From contig NZ_QBBX01000001.1 of the NCBI RefSeq assembly GCF_003073175.1, forward strand, positions 288,647-352,646: a stretch of 64,000 nt of DNA, written 5' to 3'. Shown piece by piece: positions 43,423 to 51,644 of this stretch (position 1 is the stretch's first letter; each line of letters opens with the position of its first letter). The position numbers were made by a program, and so were the translations under genes. This DNA is from Peribacillus acanthi. GTDB lineage: Bacteria > Bacillota > Bacilli > Bacillales > DSM-1321. The notes beneath the pieces are model-generated. The model searched no databases. It was not told the origin of the DNA and saw only the letters and a list, made by a program, of their open reading frames with translations.

Positions 43423-44148
43423 ATGTACAGTTTTTTTAATGAGATTAGCTCGTGGTTTAGTGGCCCATTATTGAATCTGGCCGAAAGTGTAAGAGCGGTG
43501 CCGCTACTATTCACTTTTATACTCGGTGTAGTGGGAGCTCTCGCGCCTTGTCAATTTGTTACGAATATTAGTGCAGTAACTCTTTATGGAAATCGTTCAC
43601 TACAAAAGAATGTGGTCTGGAAGGATGTATTTGGATTTGTTATAGGGAAAATTGTTGCTTTCTCTTTGTTAGGTATTCTTGTTTGGATAGTAGGCAGAGA
43701 AGCACAAGAAAATTTAACTGTTTATTTTCCTTGGTTAAGAAAAATGATTGGCCCATTACTTTTAGTTGTTGGATTATTTATGATGGGGTTCATTCGTTTG
43801 AATTGGACGATTAAAAGCTTAAAGTTTCCTTGGTTTAGAAATTCAGGTCTGAGTTCATTTTTTCTCGGATTTAGTTTTTCTTTAGCATTTTGTCCTACGA
43901 TGTTCGTTTTGTTTTTTGTGACATTGATGCCTATTGCCTTGTCCCATCCAACTGGATTAGTTCTTCCTCCTATGTTTGCATTAGGTACTTCACTGCCTCT
44001 GTTGATTGTTATGTATTTTATTTGGGAGTTTGGAGGAAAAGGAAGCCTCTTGAAAAAGGGAAGAATGCTTGGCGAAAAAGTCCAGCGTATTGCAGGAGTA
44101 TTTATGATCCTATTAGGGATTCTTGAAATCATGACATATTGGCAATGA
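43423..44148 (+). CDS. CcdA/DsbD-like membrane protein
   Basis: The 241-residue protein has six to seven membrane segments and two conserved cysteines, C43 in GALAPCQF and C157 in LAFCPTMF, placed as in CcdA/DsbD electron-carrying membrane proteins. These pass reducing power from thioredoxin to extracytoplasmic proteins, often for cytochrome c or copper-protein assembly. Its neighbourhood of copper genes fits a redox role in metal handling, but there is no thioredoxin partner next to it. Start ATG 43423 follows AAGGAGATAGC. Confidence 0.8.
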   Translation: MYSFFNEISSWFSGPLLNLAESVRAVPLLFTFILGVVGALAPCQFVTNISAVTLYGNRSLQKNVVWKDVFGFVIGKIVAFSLLGILVWIVGREAQENLTVYFPWLRKMIGPLLLVVGLFMMGFIRLNWTIKSLKFPWFRNSGLSSFFLGFSFSLAFCPTMFVLFFVTLMPIALSHPTGLVLPPMFALGTSLPLLIVMYFIWEFGGKGSLLKKGRMLGEKVQRIAGVFMILLGILEIMTYWQ

Positions 44149-44218
44149 CCGAAGGAAAGATGGATGTAAAAGATCAAATCAATACGTGTAAACGCTGAAT
44201 TCTATAGCTGGTTTATGA

Positions 44219-44250
44219 AAAAAGGTGCTTAACGGCGCTTTTTTCTTTTT
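44219..44250 (+). terminator. Terminator after the CcdA-like gene
   Basis: AAAGGTGC and GGCGCTTT (imperfect) form a short stem followed by TTTTCTTTTT. Confidence 0.6.
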
Positions 44251-44364
44251 ACTTTTGAAAGTTGAAGTGGACAATTTTAGAATAAAGTGACGGTGCGCTA
44301 AGACTTGGCGCTAGCCAGGTATTGTACTATTTTTTCATTCCTGTTCATAAATCAAAACTCTTTT

Positions 44365-44388
44365 CATACAATAGGGGGGTATAGTATA
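44365..44388. promoter_or_regulatory. CsoR-like operator candidate, copy 1
   Basis: CATACAATAGGGGGGTATAG followed by TAT lies between the presumed -35 and start region of the SDR gene. A run of six G with flanking AT-rich partly inverted ends (ATAC...GTAT) is the form of operators for CsoR-type copper repressors. All 23 bases are repeated at 45356-45378. Confidence 0.6.
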
Positions 44389-44425
44389 TTAAAACGAAAA
44401 TAGACCTAAATATGGAGGAATAAAA

Positions 44426-45025
44426 ATGAAAATCTTATTAGTAGGAGCAAGTGGAACAATTGGAAGTGCGGTCCGTAATGAATTGGCAGCTCATCATAAT
44501 ATCATTTCTGCTGGAAGAAATGGAGCTGATGTAACGGTAGATATTACTTCACCAGAAAGTATCAAACGCATGTATCACGAGGTTGGCAAAGTGGATGCCG
44601 TTATAAGCACGACTGGGGCTACTCACTTTGGCCCATTAAGTGAACTGACACCTGAAGACAATGAGGTTTCAATTATGAGCAAATTAAAGGGACAAATCAA
44701 TTTAGTTTTATTGGGACACCATCATGTGCGTGATCGTGGAAGTTTTACTTTAACGACTGGAATCATAATGGATGATCCGATATTAGGTGGGGCTTCTGCG
44801 GCAATGGCTAGTGGGGCGGTTAAGGCATTCGTTCAGTCTGCCGCTTTCGAAATGCCTCGAGGAATCCGAATTAATAACGTAAGTCCTAATATGTTAGAAG
44901 AATCTATAAAAAAGTATGGACCATATTTCCCTGGCTTTGTACCTGTTCCTGCCAGCAGGGTGGTTCAAGCATACAGAAAAAGCGTTGAAGGCATTCAAAC
45001 AGGACAAACGATTACCGTATATTGA
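44426..45025 (+). CDS. Short-chain dehydrogenase/reductase
   Basis: The 199-residue protein has the NAD(P)-binding motif GASGTIGSAV, ISTTGATHFGPL, and a Rossmann fold of the small atypical SDR type (SAAFEMPRGIRINNVSPNML). The arginine after the second strand (SAGRNG) suggests NADP. The substrate is unknown. It shares an identical operator candidate with the MFS-copZ-copA transcript, so it is likely metal- or electrophile-induced. Terminator at 45033. Confidence 0.88.
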   Translation: MKILLVGASGTIGSAVRNELAAHHNIISAGRNGADVTVDITSPESIKRMYHEVGKVDAVISTTGATHFGPLSELTPEDNEVSIMSKLKGQINLVLLGHHHVRDRGSFTLTTGIIMDDPILGGASAAMASGAVKAFVQSAAFEMPRGIRINNVSPNMLEESIKKYGPYFPGFVPVPASRVVQAYRKSVEGIQTGQTITVY

Positions 45026-45032
45026 GTTACTT

Positions 45033-45065
45033 GAACAGCTTCCGAATAAAGGGAGCTGTTTTTCG
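45033..45065 (+). terminator. Terminator of the SDR gene
   Basis: AACAGCTTCC and GGGAGCTGTT form a stem followed by TTTTC. Confidence 0.8.
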
Positions 45066-45135
45066 ATTACATGCATACCTTTTGAATAAGGAAATGTTAC
45101 ATTAATAGTAATGATTGGAAAAGGAGAATGGACGC

Positions 45136-45240
45136 ATGAAAACAATTGGGTTAATTGGGGGCATGAGCTGGGAGTCATCGAAATTGTATTATGAAATTAT
45201 CAATCAAAAGATCAATGAAATAGAATTCTTTAAGACATAG
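45136..45240 (+). pseudogene. Remnant of an aspartate/glutamate racemase gene
   Basis: A 34-codon frame begins at ATG 45136 behind AAGGAGAATGG and reads KTIGLIGGMSWESSKLYYEI, the hallmark N-terminus of aspartate/glutamate racemases (about 230 residues). It then diverges after NQKINEIEF and stops in the terminator hairpin at 45233. The remaining 85 percent of the gene is missing, so this is a deletion remnant. Confidence 0.82.
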
Positions 45241-45270
45241 CGAATGTATTTTGCTATGTCTTTTATTTTC
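45232..45270 (+). terminator. Terminator at the racemase remnant
   Basis: AAGACATAG and CTATGTCTT form a perfect nine-base stem with a 13-base loop, followed by TTATTTT. The stop codon of the remnant is in the left arm. Confidence 0.8.
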
Positions 45271-45355
45271 CTTTATACGACACCGTTTTAGGAATAGCGC
45301 AATTAGGCATTCGTCCATTTTCAAGGAATTGGAAAAAAAATTTACTTTTTGGTTG

Positions 45356-45379
45356 CATACAATAGGGGGGTATAGTATA
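45356..45379. promoter_or_regulatory. CsoR-like operator candidate, copy 2
   Basis: The same 23 bases as at 44365 (CATACAATAGGGGGGTATAG then TAT), followed by AAATATATT, about 45 bases before the MFS gene that begins the copper operon. Confidence 0.65.
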
Positions 45380-45420
45380 AATATATTAACAAGAGATTAT
45401 TAAATCCGAAAAGAGGAGTT

Positions 45421-46740
45421 ATGATGAATACAGTTCTATTGAGTAAGAAGAACACTGATATCTCTGTTAACATTGCACTGACTTTATTTCTTACAGGTAT
45501 TTTTATGGGAGCTCTTGATCACGGTATTGTCGGCCCTGCCTTCAGTTCCATCAACTCGCATTTTGGTATTGGAGCTTCGTGGGGTGTTTGGAGTTTTACG
45601 ATATACACATTGTTTTTTTCAGCCAGTATTCCTTTAATGGGAAAAATGTCTGATCGGTTTGGAAGAAAGAGAATTTTCATGATTGGGATTGTTTTGTTCA
45701 GTTTTGGATCTCTATTATCTGCTTTTGCACCAAGCTTTTTCGCATTCTTATTAGGAAGAGTCATTCAAGCTATAGGGACTGGGGGTATATTCCCTATAAC
45801 AGCGGCCTTTATTGCGTTGAGTTTTCCAGATGCGACGAGAGCGAAGATGTTGGGATACATTGGGGTTGTATTCGGATTAGGCACTATCTTAGGCCCAATT
45901 GCCGGTGGTCTCATTATTGGCAACTTTGAATGGCAATGGATTTTTTTAATTAATGTTCCGATTTCAATTCTAGTATTGGTTTTCATCGCTCCAATAAAGA
46001 TTCACCAACAAATCGTTAAAAAACCGATTGATTTCTATGGAATCCTTCTATTGGTCAGCATCATTTTCTTAATCATGTTAGGAATCACATTAAAACATGG
46101 TTGGCTGCTACTGATTGGAATCGTACTGGTCCCATTCTTTGTGAAATTAGAAAAAAGGACACCTGATCCCATTCTAAACATCGAATACTTTAAGAACTTC
46201 AATACATTAGTGGTTTTGGTTCTATCCTTACTATCTGGTTTCATCATGGCAAGTACCATCAATTTACTTCCATCTTATATCGAGACTCAATTTTCATTAA
46301 ATAAAAGCCATTCAGCTTTAAGTGTCACTCCATTAGCTGCGGCATCGATGGTTGCTTCAATGGTCGGTGGTTTCTTAGTAACTAAGGTAGGCGCGAAAAA
46401 AGCGATAGCGATAGGTTTCTCGTTAACATTAGCAAGTGGTTTATCGATTGCTTTCGTCCAAAGCTTCGCATTATTCATGATAGCTGTCACCGTTATAGGA
46501 TTTGGGATTGGTATTATCATTGGTTCTCCATTAAATATGGTCATGATTCAAAATGTGAAACCGACAGAAACGGGCTCTGCGATTGGTTATTTAAGCCTAG
46601 CACGTTCGATGGGGTCAACGATGGGTCCTACGGTTGCAGGAATCTTGATTGCGCTTAGTTCAGAAGGATATATGCATATCAATATTTTGATAGCTGCTCT
46701 TTCGTTCTTTAGTGTCTTAGTAATTCTAATCAAAAAATAA
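45421..46740 (+). CDS. MFS drug/metal-type exporter
   Basis: The 439-residue protein has 12 or more membrane segments, MFS motif A GKMSDRFGRKRIF after TM2, motif C-like GVVFGLGTILGPIAGG and the head FMGALDHGIVGPAFSSI of the DHA2/EmrB type. It is the first gene of a unit with copZ and copA, 16 bases apart, behind a CsoR-like operator. A role in export of a copper complex or toxic compound released under copper stress is inferred. Two adjacent ATG codons follow AGAGGAGTT. Confidence 0.88.
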   Translation: MMNTVLLSKKNTDISVNIALTLFLTGIFMGALDHGIVGPAFSSINSHFGIGASWGVWSFTIYTLFFSASIPLMGKMSDRFGRKRIFMIGIVLFSFGSLLSAFAPSFFAFLLGRVIQAIGTGGIFPITAAFIALSFPDATRAKMLGYIGVVFGLGTILGPIAGGLIIGNFEWQWIFLINVPISILVLVFIAPIKIHQQIVKKPIDFYGILLLVSIIFLIMLGITLKHGWLLLIGIVLVPFFVKLEKRTPDPILNIEYFKNFNTLVVLVLSLLSGFIMASTINLLPSYIETQFSLNKSHSALSVTPLAAASMVASMVGGFLVTKVGAKKAIAIGFSLTLASGLSIAFVQSFALFMIAVTVIGFGIGIIIGSPLNMVMIQNVKPTETGSAIGYLSLARSMGSTMGPTVAGILIALSSEGYMHINILIAALSFFSVLVILIKK

Positions 46741-46756
46741 TGAGGAGGTTATATAA

Positions 46757-46963
46757 ATGGAACAAGTATTGTTACAAGTAAAAGGAATGTCTTGTGGTCA
46801 TTGTGTGAAGACAATCGAAGGAAGCATTGGAAAGCTAGAGGGTATCGAAATAGTGATGGTTGATTTAACAAAAGCGGAAGTTTTTATTGAATTTAACCCA
46901 AGTGTAATTCAAGTTACTGAAATAAAAGCAGCTATTGAAGATCAAGGATATGATGTGAAATAA
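46757..46963 (+). CDS. copZ: CopZ, copper chaperone
   Basis: The 68-residue ferredoxin-like HMA protein has the copper-binding GMSCGHC motif and ends with DQGYDVK. CopZ carries Cu(I) to the CopA ATPase and to the repressor CsoR. It starts behind GAGGAGG and precedes copA by 50 bases. Confidence 0.96.
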   Translation: MEQVLLQVKGMSCGHCVKTIEGSIGKLEGIEIVMVDLTKAEVFIEFNPSVIQVTEIKAAIEDQGYDVK

Positions 46964-47013
46964 TTATTATATAGGGGGAGGGAGTATCTTCCTCCTCTAT
47001 GGAAAGGGAGAGT

Positions 47014-49446
47014 ATGATGAGTGAGCAAGCACAAAAAGCAAGCGAAACAAGCCTTCAAATCACAGGAATGACATGTGCAGCCTGTGCTGTCCGAATTGAA
47101 AAAGGCATGAATAAGCTAGACGGCGTCATGGAAGCTAACGTCAATTTAGCATTAGAAAAAGCGACCGTAAAGTTTGATCCTGCCAAAACTAATGTTCAAG
47201 CATTACAGAATAAAGTGAGAGACCTGGGCTATGACGTCGTGTCTGAAAAGGTGGAACTAGATATTATCGGGATGACATGTGCGGCCTGTTCGACACGGAT
47301 TGAAAAAGGGTTAAATAAAGTTGCCGGTGTTTCCAAGGCTAATGTAAACCTTGCTTTAGAAAAAGCCACTGTCGAATATGATCCTTCTGTTGTTACGGTT
47401 CAACAGATGATTAAAAAAGTCGAGAGTCTTGGATATGAAGCCAAGGTAAAAGAAGAAGGAAAACAGCAAAATGTAGCGGACTTACGTGAAAAAGAAATCG
47501 AGAATCAAAAAGGAAAATTTGCTTTTTCACTGATTTTGTCCATTCCATTATTATGGGCGATGGTGAGTCACTTTGAGTTTACATCTTTCATTTATTTGCC
47601 AGAGATGTTTATGAATCCTTGGGTCCAACTGGCACTGGCTACACCGGTCCAATTTATCATCGGGAAGCAATTTTATGTAGGTGCCTATAAAGCGTTAAAC
47701 AACTTTAGCGCCAACATGGATGTTCTTGTTTCATTAGGAACATCGGCTGCTTATTTTTATAGCTTGTATTTATCGATTCAATCCATCGGTTCGGATGCTC
47801 ATATGGTTGAGCTCTATTTTGAAACGAGTGCAGTCTTAATCACGCTTATCATCCTAGGTAAACTATTTGAGGCGAAAGCGAAAGGAAGATCATCAGAAGC
47901 CATTAAAAAGCTGATGGGCCTACAAGCAAAAACAGCTACTGTCGTAAGAGATGGCGTGGAGCTCGAAGTTGCTCTAGAAGATGTGTTAGTAGGTGACATC
48001 CTTTATGTGAAGCCAGGTGAGAAGGTTCCAGTTGATGGAGAAATCGTAGAAGGTCGTTCTGCATTGGATGAATCGATGCTGACGGGAGAAAGTGTCCCGG
48101 TCGATAAAACAGTCGGAGATTCAGTCATAGGGGCGACTATTAATAAAAATGGTTTTTTGAAAATAAAAGCTACCAAAGTAGGCAAGGATACGGCTTTAGC
48201 TCAGATTATTAAAGTAGTAGAAGAAGCGCAAGGATCGAAAGCGCCGATTCAACGACTGGCCGACCAAATCTCAGGAATTTTCGTTCCAATCGTTGTAGGG
48301 ATTGCGGTTGTAACGTTTTTGGTTTGGTATATGTGGGTCGACCCAGGGAATTTTGCTGAAGCATTGGAAAAATTAATTGCCGTTTTAGTTATTGCATGTC
48401 CGTGTGCACTAGGACTAGCGACACCAACTTCAATTATGGCTGGTTCAGGTCGTGCTGCTGAATACGGAATTTTATTTAAAGGCGGAGAGCATCTAGAAAT
48501 GACTCATCGCATCACTACGGTCATTCTAGATAAAACGGGAACGGTCACAAATGGAACTCCGGTTTTAACAGATGTAATTTTGGCAGAAGGTCAACAGGAA
48601 GAAGAGTTTTTATCATTAGTAGGTTCTGCCGAAAAGCAATCTGAGCATCCACTTGCCGAAGCCATTGCAGCAGGAATCAAGAATAAAGGTATTCCATTTC
48701 AAGGTGTAGAGCACTTTGAGGCCATTCCTGGGTTTGGAATTAAAGCCGTAGTAAACGGGAATGAACTTCTAGTGGGAACTAGGAAGCTTATGATTCAAAA
48801 TCATATAGATGTTGAAAATAAGTTAGATCAAATGACGGCTCTTGAAAAAGAAGGTAAGACAGCTATGTTGGTTTCCATCGATGGAAAGTATGCTGGTATT
48901 GTCGCGGTTGCTGATACCGTTAAAGAAACATCCAAACAAGCAGTTAAACGTCTTAAAGATATGGGACTTGAAGTCATCATGATTACTGGGGACAACAAAC
49001 AAACGGCCAATGCCATTGCTGCTCAAGTCGGAATTGAAAACGTGATTGCAGAGGTTCTCCCAGAAGGAAAAGCCGAGGAAGTGAAGAAGCTTCAAAGCCA
49101 AGGTAAGAAGGTGGCGATGGTTGGTGATGGAATCAACGATGCCCCTGCATTAGCGATTGCTGATATCGGTATGGCAATTGGAACAGGTACAGACGTTGCC
49201 ATGGAAGCAGCGGATATTACTTTGATGAGAGGCGATCTGAATAATATCGCAGACGCTATTTTCATGAGTAAGAAAACAATCAGCAATATCAAACAAAACC
49301 TATTCTGGGCGTTCGGTTACAATACGCTAGGCATTCCTATCGCAGCTATTGGTTTGTTAGCTCCATGGCTTGCGGGTGCTGCAATGGCCTTTAGTTCAGT
49401 ATCGGTTGTTATCAATGCTCTTCGTTTACAAAGAGTGAAATTATAA
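47014..49446 (+). CDS. copA: CopA, copper-exporting P1B-ATPase
   Basis: The 810-residue pump has two N-terminal HMA domains with CAAC sites ([18 protein letters not shown]), eight membrane helices with the transport motif [10 protein letters not shown], actuator TGES, phosphorylation site DKTGT, nucleotide motif SEHPLAEA and hinge [10 protein letters not shown]. Cu(I) specificity follows from CPC with C-terminal YNxxxIP and MxSS-like [15 protein letters not shown] 47014 follows GGAAAGGGAG; a longer start at 46999 overlaps that site. Confidence 0.97.
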   Translation: MMSEQAQKASETSLQITGMTCAACAVRIEKGMNKLDGVMEANVNLALEKATVKFDPAKTNVQALQNKVRDLGYDVVSEKVELDIIGMTCAACSTRIEKGLNKVAGVSKANVNLALEKATVEYDPSVVTVQQMIKKVESLGYEAKVKEEGKQQNVADLREKEIENQKGKFAFSLILSIPLLWAMVSHFEFTSFIYLPEMFMNPWVQLALATPVQFIIGKQFYVGAYKALNNFSANMDVLVSLGTSAAYFYSLYLSIQSIGSDAHMVELYFETSAVLITLIILGKLFEAKAKGRSSEAIKKLMGLQAKTATVVRDGVELEVALEDVLVGDILYVKPGEKVPVDGEIVEGRSALDESMLTGESVPVDKTVGDSVIGATINKNGFLKIKATKVGKDTALAQIIKVVEEAQGSKAPIQRLADQISGIFVPIVVGIAVVTFLVWYMWVDPGNFAEALEKLIAVLVIACPCALGLATPTSIMAGSGRAAEYGILFKGGEHLEMTHRITTVILDKTGTVTNGTPVLTDVILAEGQQEEEFLSLVGSAEKQSEHPLAEAIAAGIKNKGIPFQGVEHFEAIPGFGIKAVVNGNELLVGTRKLMIQNHIDVENKLDQMTALEKEGKTAMLVSIDGKYAGIVAVADTVKETSKQAVKRLKDMGLEVIMITGDNKQTANAIAAQVGIENVIAEVLPEGKAEEVKKLQSQGKKVAMVGDGINDAPALAIADIGMAIGTGTDVAMEAADITLMRGDLNNIADAIFMSKKTISNIKQNLFWAFGYNTLGIPIAAIGLLAPWLAGAAMAFSSVSVVINALRLQRVKL

Positions 49447-49468
49447 TGAATTTCAGGAGTTGGGGAAA

Positions 49469-50320
49469 ATGAAAAAATGGATAGTATCAGCAGCACTCTA
49501 TCTAGTAGTAGTTATAGCGGGATATACTGTCTATGCAGAGTTTATCCGAGAGGAAAAGGTAGTGGAACAACATGGTAGCGAACACGAGACTGCTTCGGAA
49601 GGACACGGGGAAGAAGCGGGACACGAAGAAGAATCCGAGCACGCTCATGGTGAGGATTCATCACATGAGAGCGGGGCGAGTGAGGTCGAGGTCGCTTTAA
49701 ACTATGAAAATAATCAGATTATGATTTCACTTTCTGATCAAGATGGTAAACCAGTCAAAGACCTAGAAGTGAATCACGAAAAACTATTGCATTTGATTGT
49801 CGTAAATAGCCATCTGGATGAGTATTATCACCTCCATCCACAAAAAGTAGAGGATGGAAAATTCGAAATCACACAAACTTTACCAGACGGAGAATACAAA
49901 GCGTTTGTAGATATCAAACCGAAAGATTTAGAGTATGCAGTCAATCCATTACCATTCTCTGTTGGAAATGTGGAAGGCTCACATGAGCATGGGGACGTCT
50001 TAAAAGTCGATGATACATTAACGAAAACAGTAGATGGCGAAACTGTCATATTAAATATGAACTCCATGAAAGCAAACGAACCTGTCACACTAGATTTTGA
50101 ACTGAACATGGAAAATCTAGAGCCATACCTAGGAGCCATGGGGCACGTAGTCATCCTAGACGAACAAGCCAATCAATACTTGCACGTCCATCCAAGCGAT
50201 CATGATAAACCAATATTTGAAACACAATTCAACAAACCTGGAAAGTATAAAATCTGGGGAGAATTCCAACAGGATGGTAAGGTTCGAGTCTTTCCATTTG
50301 TAGTCGAAATAACTGAATAA
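49469..50320 (+). CDS. Histidine-rich exported protein downstream of copA
   Basis: The 283-residue protein starts at ATG 49469 behind AGGAGTTGGGG. It has an N-terminal membrane anchor (WIVSAALYLVVVIAGYTVYA), a His/Glu-rich low-complexity stretch (HGSEHETASEGHGEEAGHEE, then EHAHGEDSSHE) and two related Ig-like domains. Each contains an HxHP motif: EYYHLHPQ and QYLHVHPSDHD, preceded by HLIVV and HVVIL. It is probably an extracytoplasmic copper-binding protein. I do not know a named family; similar proteins lie next to copper genes in Bacillales. Confidence 0.8.
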   Translation: MKKWIVSAALYLVVVIAGYTVYAEFIREEKVVEQHGSEHETASEGHGEEAGHEEESEHAHGEDSSHESGASEVEVALNYENNQIMISLSDQDGKPVKDLEVNHEKLLHLIVVNSHLDEYYHLHPQKVEDGKFEITQTLPDGEYKAFVDIKPKDLEYAVNPLPFSVGNVEGSHEHGDVLKVDDTLTKTVDGETVILNMNSMKANEPVTLDFELNMENLEPYLGAMGHVVILDEQANQYLHVHPSDHDKPIFETQFNKPGKYKIWGEFQQDGKVRVFPFVVEITE

Positions 50321-50330
50321 AACAATCCCG

Positions 50331-50418
50331 GGTCTGGTCCCACTGTCAAATCAATGTATTTAGAGGTGTAGGTTATTTCTAAATGTCATTGAGGATGACG
50401 TGGCCAGACTCTTTTTGG
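50331..50418 (+). terminator. Terminator with long loop after the copper operon
   Basis: GGTCTGGTCCCAC and GTGGCCAGACTC pair with a small bulge around a loop of about 60 bases, followed by TTTTTGG. Confidence 0.6.
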
Positions 50419-50683
50419 TTTTAATTGGTAAAAAGATGTTGTAGAAATTTGTCGAATAAAATCAGATAATACTTTATAGGATATTTATATCAATTTTTTA
50501 TGGAAGTCTTTTTTCAAAAGCTGTACGGATATTTTGCATTTATAGTACAAAGCATATATCTTTCTGAATATAGATAACATGAATAAACTTTCAAATAGGA
50601 CTAAAGTATTATAAAGTTAATTATAGTAGAAATATAGATATTTGGGATTTTACCTTAATGTTAAAGAAATGAATGGTGGAAAA
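50419..50683. other. AT-rich leader region of the Pel operon
   Basis: About 265 bases without a gene. I looked for a cyclic-di-GMP riboswitch (GEMM) signature and saw none. Several TATA-rich -10-like sequences occur (for example TATAGG near 50475 and TATATC near 50552), but none with a clear -35 partner. Confidence 0.4.
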
Positions 50684-51610
50684 ATGAATGTACTCATCAC
50701 AGGCGGAGCAGGTTTCATAGGTTCATTTATCGTTGAGGAAGTAATTAAGCAAGGTTGGAATCCAATTATTGTGGATAATCTTAGCACTGGAAACCATATG
50801 TATGTTCCTCAAAATGTTCCTTTTTATAATGTTGATATTTGCTCAAACTCCTTGGAACAAGTTTTCCGAGAATACAATCCCACGATTGTTATACATCAAG
50901 CTGCTCAAACATCTGTGGAATATTCGAAAATGAATCCAATACTAAATAATGAGATTAATGTAGCTGGTACGTTAAATATCCTAAACAACTGTGTAAAATA
51001 TAAGGTTACTAAAATAATCTTTGCTTCCTCAGCTGCCGTGTATGGTGAAACTTCATGTTTACCAATTGAAGAAGACTCCTCATTATGTCCTAAGTCTTTT
51101 TATGGGTTATCTAAATTGAATGCAGAACAATACATAAGGCTTTATCATGATAATTTTGGACTTTCATTTACCATCCTAAGGTATGGAAATGTTTATGGGA
51201 TGAGGCAAAATCCATTAGGAGAAGCAGGAGTAGTTAGTATTTTCTTTGATAGAATCTTGAGAGATTCTCCTGTTACAATTTATGGAGAAGGATGCCAAAC
51301 AAGGGATTTTATTTTTGTTAAAGATGTTGCCAAGGCAAACATTCAAGCTATAAGTTTTGGACACAATGAAATTTTTAATATTAGCACGGATACACAAGTA
51401 TCTATTTTACATCTATTGAATCAAATTCAAACTGTTTTAGGAAAAGAAGCTGTGGTTAATTTTAAACCTAATCGCATTGGGGATATTGATAAAAGCTCAC
51501 TTTCTAACAAAAAAGCCAAAGAATTATTAAAATGGATACCTGAATCTGACTTTATGGATGGAATTACAGAAACCATGCAGTATTATCGATCATTGTATTG
51601 CAAGGTATAA
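50684..51610 (+). CDS. NAD-dependent epimerase (UDP-sugar 4-epimerase type)
   Basis: The 308-residue extended SDR enzyme starts at ATG 50684 behind GGTGG (an in-frame ATG at 50669 is the alternative). It has TGGAGFIGSFI for NAD, ASSAAVYG and catalytic YxxxK in YGLSK. GalE-type enzymes convert UDP-Glc/GlcNAc to UDP-Gal/GalNAc. As first gene of the Pel operon it probably supplies UDP-GalNAc, the main Pel precursor. The next gene begins with a paralogous epimerase domain. Confidence 0.92.
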   Translation: MNVLITGGAGFIGSFIVEEVIKQGWNPIIVDNLSTGNHMYVPQNVPFYNVDICSNSLEQVFREYNPTIVIHQAAQTSVEYSKMNPILNNEINVAGTLNILNNCVKYKVTKIIFASSAAVYGETSCLPIEEDSSLCPKSFYGLSKLNAEQYIRLYHDNFGLSFTILRYGNVYGMRQNPLGEAGVVSIFFDRILRDSPVTIYGEGCQTRDFIFVKDVAKANIQAISFGHNEIFNISTDTQVSILHLLNQIQTVLGKEAVVNFKPNRIGDIDKSSLSNKKAKELLKWIPESDFMDGITETMQYYRSLYCKV

Positions 51611-51644
51611 AAATTATGTGCTGTCGTAGTAAAGAGGGGAAATT

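Noticed and set aside
50419-50683. Cyclic-di-GMP riboswitch before the Pel operon
   Set aside because: The conserved GEMM core and receptor sequences are not seen; control through PelD is sufficient.
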